A DNA stretch of 56,495 nt from Phycisphaerales bacterium (GTDB taxonomy: Bacteria > Bacteroidota > Bacteroidia > Chitinophagales > Chitinophagaceae), in assembly GCA_030054025.1 (NCBI GenBank), contig JASGCQ010000004.1, positions 1 to 56,495 on the forward strand. Reading direction: 5' to 3'. The notes under the pieces were generated by a model, which did no database searches, was not told the origin of the DNA, and saw nothing but the letters and a program-made list of their open reading frames with translations. The stretch's first letter is position 1. Every line of letters begins with the position of its first letter. Positions 19,219-25,528 of the stretch are shown here, in pieces. Position numbers and translations under genes: made by a program.

Positions 19219-19729
19219 ACCGAAAATATTATTAGATGCAGATGTAGTGATACATTTTATAAAAGCTGGATATCAGATGAAATTAGCTGCCATCTTTCCT
19301 GACAGGTTGACTATGCTTGATAAAGTGAAACTAGAATTATTAAAAAGAAGATCAGAGGCATTAGGAGTTGAAAACTTTCTTAGCTGGTGTAAAATACCTG
19401 TTGAAGAAATGCCAAAAGATATTGAAATATTGAGAGAATATGCAGCTTTAAAGAAGCTAAGAGGTAACGGAGAAAGTGCTTGTATGGCTGTAGCAAGATT
19501 CCGTAAGGAGTATATTGCTAGCAGCAATATTCGTGATATAAAAAAATATTGTGAAGAACATTCGATTGTTTACTATACAACTTTAGATGTGCTTGAAGTG
19601 GCTATTGGTAGTGGTATAATGACAGAACCTGAGTGTGACAATTTTATAAAAGAAGTGAAGCTCAAGGACAGTAAAATGCCATGTAATACAATGGCTGAGT
19701 TCAGAAAATTGAAGAAAAAAGAATATTGA
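19199..19729 (+). CDS. PIN-like domain protein (putative toxin/RNase)
   Basis: ILLDADVVIHFI N-terminal acidic motif, GNGESACMAVARF, YYTTLDVLEVAI; 20-nt overlap with the ImmA-like gene. Confidence 0.65.
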   Translation: MAKQKGEPKILLDADVVIHFIKAGYQMKLAAIFPDRLTMLDKVKLELLKRRSEALGVENFLSWCKIPVEEMPKDIEILREYAALKKLRGNGESACMAVARFRKEYIASSNIRDIKKYCEEHSIVYYTTLDVLEVAIGSGIMTEPECDNFIKEVKLKDSKMPCNTMAEFRKLKKKEY

Positions 19730-19784
19730 AAGACATATTGACATTACAAATACGATGGAATGAATATTGATAAAGATTAAAAAA

Positions 19785-19873
19785 GAAAAAGCCCCTTAAA
19801 GTTCTGGTAAAACTTTAGGGGCTGGTTGGAATGAGTTTTAGAAAAGCTTCTCTTTCCAGTTGATTTATTTCGT
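19785..19873 (-). ncRNA. Predicted minus-strand small RNA (~90-100 nt) ending at a strong terminator
   Basis: Minus-strand TTG-N20-TACTTTTG promoter (-7 at 19878-19885), transcript ending in AGCCCCTAAAGTT...AACTTTAAGGGGCT followed by TTTTTCTTTTTT. No ORF. Confidence 0.5.
19790..19823 (-). terminator. Rho-independent terminator, functional on the minus strand
   Basis: AGCCCCTtAAAGTT-ctggtaa-AACTTTaGGGGCT; the T-run is present only on the minus-strand side. Confidence 0.7.
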
Positions 19874-20039
19874 GCTGCAAAAGTAGGGTTTTGTAAATAT
19901 CCAAACAACACCCTATCTTTTTGCTACTTTAATTCAAGGCAATTTCCTGCCAATCAACTCCTCGTTTAAAAGCTTTCCGGCTAAAAAGCACACCAATCCG
20001 TGAGCTAGTGTGTGCTGCTATTAATTCATCCCTAAAAAA

Positions 20040-20276
20040 ATGAAAATGGGAAAGAACATTCACGTAACGCCACACCAAAATGGTTGGCAAGTAAAAAGGG
20101 TAGGTAATTCAAAAGCAACAAAAATTACCGAAACTCAACAAGAGGCAATTAAGTATGCCATACCGATTGCAAAAAATGAAAAATCTGAAGTAGTTATCCA
20201 TGGAAAAGATGGAAGAATAAGAGATAAAGACTCTTATGGTAATGATCCATCAACAATCAAAGATAAAAAATTTTAA
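20040..20276 (+). CDS. DUF2188-like small protein, first gene of the CBASS-like operon
   Basis: NIHVTPHQNGWQVKRVGNSKATKITETQQEAIKYAIPIAKNEKSEVVIHGKDGRIRDKDSYGNDP matches the DUF2188 pattern. Confidence 0.75.
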   Translation: MKMGKNIHVTPHQNGWQVKRVGNSKATKITETQQEAIKYAIPIAKNEKSEVVIHGKDGRIRDKDSYGNDPSTIKDKKF

Positions 20277-20279
20277 AGC

Positions 20280-20696
20280 ATGCATCCAATCATTAGTAAA
20301 TTAGGCATAAAGCCCGCAGATAGAATTGTTGTACCTAAAAGTGGCTTAAGAATAGTACAACATCATGCAATATATCTTGGTCAAAATAAATTTGGACATG
20401 ACTTAATTGCGGAAAACAAAATTGGATTCGGCGTTAGGATGGTAACTGCTGATGAATTTTTTAAAGATGTAATTGAGGTTACACGAATAGAAAGATTTAA
20501 TGGTAGTAATCATGATAGAAATAAAGCTATAGAAAAAGCACTGTTGTTACTTGGCAAAGAGTATAACCTAATTGGCTTTAACTGCGAAAATTATGCTAAT
20601 ACTGTTCAACACAAAAGTAGTTATAGCAATCAAGTAAAAACAGGATTGGGTGTTTTTGTAGCATTAATGTTAGGGGTAATAATTTTAAACGATTAA
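20280..20696 (+). CDS. LRAT/NC-domain (NlpC/P60-related) putative acyltransferase/hydrolase with C-terminal TM helix
   Basis: IVQHHAIYLG (His block) and FNCENYANTVQ (NC motif Cys block); hydrophobic tail LGVFVALMLGVIIL. Confidence 0.7.
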   Translation: MHPIISKLGIKPADRIVVPKSGLRIVQHHAIYLGQNKFGHDLIAENKIGFGVRMVTADEFFKDVIEVTRIERFNGSNHDRNKAIEKALLLLGKEYNLIGFNCENYANTVQHKSSYSNQVKTGLGVFVALMLGVIILND

Positions 20697-20698
20697 AT

Positions 20699-21301
20699 AT
20701 GGCAGTTATAGATTTTAAGTATCATAAGGAGGCTACTACCATTCTTTTTATAGTAAGTGTGTATTCATTGGCCACTTTTCTTACTAAAAACTTGTTTTCA
20801 CTTTCAGGTGTAGCTATTTCAGCATTTGCGCTTACAGGAGCTATAATAGTAATTATTAATGAATATTTGTGGAACTATTTCCCCTTTACTTTCTTGTTTA
20901 AGATAAAATGCTTTGCAGGTGAATACGAAGGTGAAATTAGATATAGTTTTTTAAATGAAAATTTCGAAACAATATCTGGTAACTTAAAACAAAAGCGAAC
21001 AATAAAGCAAACAGGTTCATCAATATTTATAACAACAGAAACCTTTAATCCAGATGGTTCTGTTAGTAGTAAATCTGAGAGTAAAGTTGAACAAATTGTT
21101 GTTGAACGTGATGGCACCTTTAAGTTGTTTTATACCTATTTTAATGAAGGCAATTTTGAACAAAAATTAATGCCACATTACGGCACAGAGGTTTTGCACA
21201 TAAAAATAAATAAAAAAAACTGCACTATCGAAGGTGAATATTACACCAATAGACAACCCAATCAAACAAGAGGGAAAATTTCATTGACTAAAATAAAATA
21301 A
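20699..21301 (+). CDS. Two-TM + beta-rich protein, S-2TMbeta/Cap15-like putative CBASS effector
   Basis: Two N-terminal hydrophobic helices, then a beta-rich domain GEYEGEIRYSFLNENFETISGNLKQKRTIKQTGSSIFITTET...; directly upstream of a CD-NTase. Confidence 0.6.
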   Translation: MAVIDFKYHKEATTILFIVSVYSLATFLTKNLFSLSGVAISAFALTGAIIVIINEYLWNYFPFTFLFKIKCFAGEYEGEIRYSFLNENFETISGNLKQKRTIKQTGSSIFITTETFNPDGSVSSKSESKVEQIVVERDGTFKLFYTYFNEGNFEQKLMPHYGTEVLHIKINKKNCTIEGEYYTNRQPNQTRGKISLTKIK

Positions 21302-21308
21302 GTTTAAA

Positions 21309-22367
21309 ATGGCAAACTGTACAGATTTGTTTCTTAATTATAATAACCTAATCAAACTAACTAACGATAAGCGAAATATTCTTTTACAAACGAGAGAAAG
21401 TTTAAGAAAAAGAATGTTAGGTAAATACAAAAAAATTTCAGTAAACGAACAAACTAGTCTTCTTTTAGAGTTTCAAAGTCAGGGTTCGTTCGTTATGGAT
21501 ACGATTATTACTCCAGTTAATGAAGACTTTGATTTAGATGATGGTGTCTATTTTATTGGCAGCAGAAATGAAACACAAAAACCATCGCCAGCCCACTTTC
21601 ACAAATGGGTAATGCAAGCAGTAGATAATGACAATGATTATGAAGAAGTTGTTGATAAAGATACATGCGTAAGGATTAAATATAAGCAAGGCTTTCATAT
21701 AGACTTACCAATATATTATGCTTCCAAATTTGAACACCCGGAGTTAGCACACAAAAAAGATGGCTGGCTTGAAAGCAACCCTGTAGAGTTTATTGCTTGG
21801 TTTGAAGACAAAGCAAAATCTGGCTTTAACAAAGCTTTTTTGTATGAAAGCAGATTATATTCATCTCAATTTGATAGCTGGTTAAACGAACAAAGAAAAG
21901 CTGATTGTCAGCTTAGAAGGATAGTAAGATATATAAAAGCTTGGGCAGACTTGAAGCGTGATGAAATGCCATGTGGCATTGAGATAACCATATTGGTCGC
22001 TAATAATTATGCTGAAAATTTGCTAAGAGAAGATCTGGCACTAAGAGATACCCTAATCAATATAAAGAGCTATTTATTGAATAATGGCTTTAAGTGCCCG
22101 CGACCAACGACGCCAATCAATGAAGATTTATTTCAGCATAAAACAGAACAACAAAAAAAATATTTCTTAACTGCTGTGAATGGATTAATAGCTTCAGCTA
22201 ATAATGCTCTTGAAGCTGATAATCAAAAGGATTCCTGTAAAGAATGGGAAAAGCATTTTGGCAGTAGGTTTCCTTGTCATTTAGCCAATAACTATAAAGA
22301 AACACCTAAAAGAGATATAGCAGCTTTGCAACCAATAGCAGCAACAAGTAAGCCATATGGATTTTAA
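21309..22367 (+). CDS. CD-NTase (CBASS oligonucleotide cyclase)
   Basis: QGSFVMDTII (GS motif), NEDFDLDDGVYFIG (DxD), HIDLPIYY (third acidic); C terminus ...ATSKPYGF. Confidence 0.85.
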   Translation: MANCTDLFLNYNNLIKLTNDKRNILLQTRESLRKRMLGKYKKISVNEQTSLLLEFQSQGSFVMDTIITPVNEDFDLDDGVYFIGSRNETQKPSPAHFHKWVMQAVDNDNDYEEVVDKDTCVRIKYKQGFHIDLPIYYASKFEHPELAHKKDGWLESNPVEFIAWFEDKAKSGFNKAFLYESRLYSSQFDSWLNEQRKADCQLRRIVRYIKAWADLKRDEMPCGIEITILVANNYAENLLREDLALRDTLINIKSYLLNNGFKCPRPTTPINEDLFQHKTEQQKKYFLTAVNGLIASANNALEADNQKDSCKEWEKHFGSRFPCHLANNYKETPKRDIAALQPIAATSKPYGF

Positions 22368-23001
22368 AGAACTAATTTTAAAAGAATATGAAGTTTTGAA
22401 GGATTGGTATCCAAAATTAGAGATGCCAAGCTTTGGTAAATATTATTGCTCGATAAAAGGTGTAGTTGATTTAATTGATATCAATGGCAATAAATGGGAC
22501 ACTTATTCTATAGAGATAAAAATACCCCCAACTTATCCAAAAGAAATTCCGATTTTATTAGAAACACAAGGAAAAATACCCAGAGATATTGATTGGCACA
22601 TTGTAAATAAAGAAGGTATTTGTTGTCTTGGGACTGATTCAAAAATTTACAGAGAATTACAAAACAAAATCACAATAGAAAATTGGTTTAAAAAATTTGG
22701 ATATAGTTTTTTGGCAAATCACAGGTATAGGGCTGAAACAGGAAAATATGCCAACGGTTACTATCGACATTTTAACGATGGAATAGTCGATGACTATAAA
22801 GAGTTGTTTAGATTGAATTCTAAGGAAGAGGTGGTTACTTACATAAAATACATTTTGGGAAAAAAAACAAAAAGTTTAAATACTAATTGTTTTTGTGGCA
22901 GTAACAAGCTTTATAAAAGATGCTATTTATTATATAAAGAAAAACACTTTCACAATATCCCTGAATTTATCTATGAAAAAGATTTGAAGAAGTTGCAATA
23001 G
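22357..23001 (+). CDS. E2/UBC-like protein with C-terminal SEC-C-type zinc motif
   Basis: IEIKIPPTYPKEIPILLET, WHIVNKEGICCLG (candidate catalytic Cys); tail NCFCGSNKLYKRCY. Overlaps the CD-NTase stop by 11 nt. Confidence 0.75.
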   Translation: MDFKELILKEYEVLKDWYPKLEMPSFGKYYCSIKGVVDLIDINGNKWDTYSIEIKIPPTYPKEIPILLETQGKIPRDIDWHIVNKEGICCLGTDSKIYRELQNKITIENWFKKFGYSFLANHRYRAETGKYANGYYRHFNDGIVDDYKELFRLNSKEEVVTYIKYILGKKTKSLNTNCFCGSNKLYKRCYLLYKEKHFHNIPEFIYEKDLKKLQ

Positions 23002-23123
23002 TTTTATCTTTTAAACGTAAGAAAAGATAGCGTAAGGTTTAATTTTACCGCTAATTTTTCGCCGCAATTATCCTGCGTATATCCTATGTTTGTTTTGTCA
23101 AACTATTTAATAAGTCACAGCTA

Positions 23124-24611
23124 ATGAAATCACTTGATAAATACTTGCTCAACCAAGAATGGGAAGCAGTTAGATTTCCAATCACCATTTCGAGGCTTGA
23201 TAATAATGAAGCGTTTCGTTGTTTTGGAGAAAACACAACAATCAAAATATGGAGAGATAAAGAATATAAATTAGTTGGCAGATTATATGGTGCTACTCCT
23301 AAACCAAAGCTTATTAACAATGATAATTTTATTGGTAGGGGAAATATAATAAAAGGCGATAATATAAAGGGGATAGACGAGCTTGGTAACTTGATCGAAA
23401 TATTTGATTGTGTCATTCATTCAATTTCAAGTAATTCTTGGAATAGGAATGAACTAGGATATGTTTGTGACTGTGATATAAAAATGGATAAGATATACAT
23501 TTCCTCTAATTCTCAGAAACCATCAAAAGCAAGTAAAAGGCTTGACTGGTTTTTATGTTCTAAAGTCGATGCACAATTTAGCGAAACAACAATCAGGTAT
23601 GAAATGCCGAAAGGCACGAAAATAAGGGAAGGGATTGACGAGTATAACAAAAGTGATATTGACAGAAACACTAGTGTTTCATGGTCAAGGGATTATAATT
23701 GTATTGAGGTAGAAGGAATCAAATTTATTATTGCAAACATACCAAAAGAGATAATTGAGAATAATCTTGCTGGCTTATGTTTTGAATTTAGAGACCAACT
23801 AGGATTTGAAATTCCTAGTTCAAAAAAAATAAACAACATTAAGAATCTAGCATCTTTCTTGCTAGGAAATAATTTAGTGCATATCGGGTATTCGCTTTTA
23901 AATGGCAATGAAGTTATCAAATCGGTATCCTATAGTGTTTATAACCATATATTTCAACTAACTCAAAAAAGTGCTATGCCGCCGATAAAATTTAATACGC
24001 AATACGATTGGGGAAAATTTCAATGGCTATTAAATAATTTACTGGGAGATTATTTGCAGTTTGAACAAGAGTTTAAATTAGACGAAGTGCTATCTAGATA
24101 TTGGATAGCACTAAGTTTACCACTCGGAGTAAACTTACCTATTCTTGCAAATGCTCTTGAGGTATTAGCCTTCTATTATTTAAAGAAAAAAAATGAACTC
24201 AAAACTGAAACTATTCCAACGGAAGAATATAACAAATTAATTGGAACTGAATTACTCTCTCTTGAGGCTAAGTTTTCTAATTACAAAGATGGCAACATGA
24301 TTCTTAATAAATATAAAAACGCAAATCAAAGAGGCTCAAGTGAGAAAATAAATCACTTCTTCAACCTATTAAAGATTGAAATAGGCAAACAAGAAAAAGC
24401 AGCCATTAATTTGAGAAATAAAATGATTCATAGTATAAGAGATTACTCTGAAGATGATAAAATTTTTGATGATTTAATTCTTTCAAGAATTTACCAAGTA
24501 CTATTCAATAGAACCTTACTTAAATTACTTAATTATGATGGATACTATATTGATTATAGCATGCAAGGCTGCCCGTTAAAACATATTTCTAAAATAGCTG
24601 GTTCTGAATAA
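23124..24611 (+). CDS. HEPN-motif protein, possibly ApeA-like defence protein
   Basis: C-terminal helical region with LRNKMIHSIRDY (R-x4-H HEPN motif) after a long N-terminal beta-rich domain. Confidence 0.5.
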   Translation: MKSLDKYLLNQEWEAVRFPITISRLDNNEAFRCFGENTTIKIWRDKEYKLVGRLYGATPKPKLINNDNFIGRGNIIKGDNIKGIDELGNLIEIFDCVIHSISSNSWNRNELGYVCDCDIKMDKIYISSNSQKPSKASKRLDWFLCSKVDAQFSETTIRYEMPKGTKIREGIDEYNKSDIDRNTSVSWSRDYNCIEVEGIKFIIANIPKEIIENNLAGLCFEFRDQLGFEIPSSKKINNIKNLASFLLGNNLVHIGYSLLNGNEVIKSVSYSVYNHIFQLTQKSAMPPIKFNTQYDWGKFQWLLNNLLGDYLQFEQEFKLDEVLSRYWIALSLPLGVNLPILANALEVLAFYYLKKKNELKTETIPTEEYNKLIGTELLSLEAKFSNYKDGNMILNKYKNANQRGSSEKINHFFNLLKIEIGKQEKAAINLRNKMIHSIRDYSEDDKIFDDLILSRIYQVLFNRTLLKLLNYDGYYIDYSMQGCPLKHISKIAGSE

Positions 24612-24666
24612 AAAAGTTGTTCTTTTATTTAGCAATTTCCCTTTCCTTCCGTTGATATTACCATGG

Positions 24667-24785
24667 TGTTTTACCAAGGGCGGTCATTCCACCAATCAAC
24701 AATTTTCGCCACCCTTCGGGTTTCCCCGCCCAACCAAAATTCTTGTTGGCTCATTCACTTAAACCTTGGTTTTTCAAACACCTCT
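24667..24785 (+). repeat. Large fold-back intergenic element, copy 2
   Basis: GTTTTACCAAGG...CCACCAATCAACAATTTTCGCC-ACCCTTCGGGT-TTCCCCGCCC...CCAAAATTCTTGTTGGCTCATT...ACCTTGGTTTTT, parallel to copy 1 with a different apical stem. Confidence 0.8.
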
Positions 24786-24813
24786 ATCAACCAAGAAGTG
24801 AAAGGAATACACC

Positions 24814-25176
24814 ATGTCTAAAAAAACAAATTACTACAAACAATATGCACTTAAATGTTTGTTGAAAGGCAAAACAAATTCAAGAGCATTTGATAATTGC
24901 TTTGAAGGTGAGCATGATTATGAAGTGGTGATATATCTCATGAAAAAAGCCACTGAAGCATTGCCACCGCTTCCTGATGGATTTTCATGCCACGGCCTTT
25001 CGGATGAGAAGGCCGATCGGCTTGCGAAAAAACATGCAATCCAAAAGGAACTCAAAAGTGCCATAAAAAAGGCAGGTTATTGGGGAAGTTGGGTTTTTAC
25101 CTACAGTCTCCATTTGACTTTGGCAGATATGCTAGCCAGAGAAAACGCATCTAAATTCAATTTTATAATACAATAA
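24814..25176 (+). CDS. 120-aa orphan protein behind fold-back element copy 2
   Basis: Complete ORF with plausible composition; no family recognised. Confidence 0.6.
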   Translation: MSKKTNYYKQYALKCLLKGKTNSRAFDNCFEGEHDYEVVIYLMKKATEALPPLPDGFSCHGLSDEKADRLAKKHAIQKELKSAIKKAGYWGSWVFTYSLHLTLADMLARENASKFNFIIQ

Positions 25177-25188
25177 TAGTTCACAAGC

Positions 25189-25217
25189 GTTCATAAGCCA
25201 AATGCTTATGAACGCCT
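25189..25217. promoter_or_regulatory. 12-bp perfect inverted repeat (GCGTTCATAAGC-caaat-GCTTATGAACGC)
   Basis: Perfect dyad without a T-run; half-site GTTCATAAG resembles the dyad upstream of the resolvase. Confidence 0.7.
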
Positions 25218-25286
25218 TACTGCTATTTTCACAAACCTTGTCGACCCAATGCGAAGAGAACCAAATTACATTCACTGAAAAATATT

Positions 25287-25528
25287 TTACTCATTTACGG
25301 TGTGTGTTGTGAATGTGAGAACAATATTACTGTCATCTGGCAGCAATTCCCCACTGATTAAATACGCATAGTTCAAGAACATTCTTCTGCCATCTTCCCA
25401 CACGATACATAAATTTCGTGTATGGCTATGAGTGGTAAAAGATTCTTTGTTTCTTCTTCGCCTATGTATTTTTTGGTGGAATCGTTTTCCAACAACACTT
25501 CAAATTTGCGTTTATAGTGCTGGTTCAT
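25287..25528 (-). pseudogene. Frameshifted small ORF overlapping the relaxase 3' end
   Basis: Frame 1 MNQHYKRKFEVLLENDSTKKYIGEEETKN joins by a -1 shift at CTTTT to FTTHSHTRNLCIVWEDGRRMFLNYAYLISGELLPDDSNIVLTFTTHTVNE*. Confidence 0.6.
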
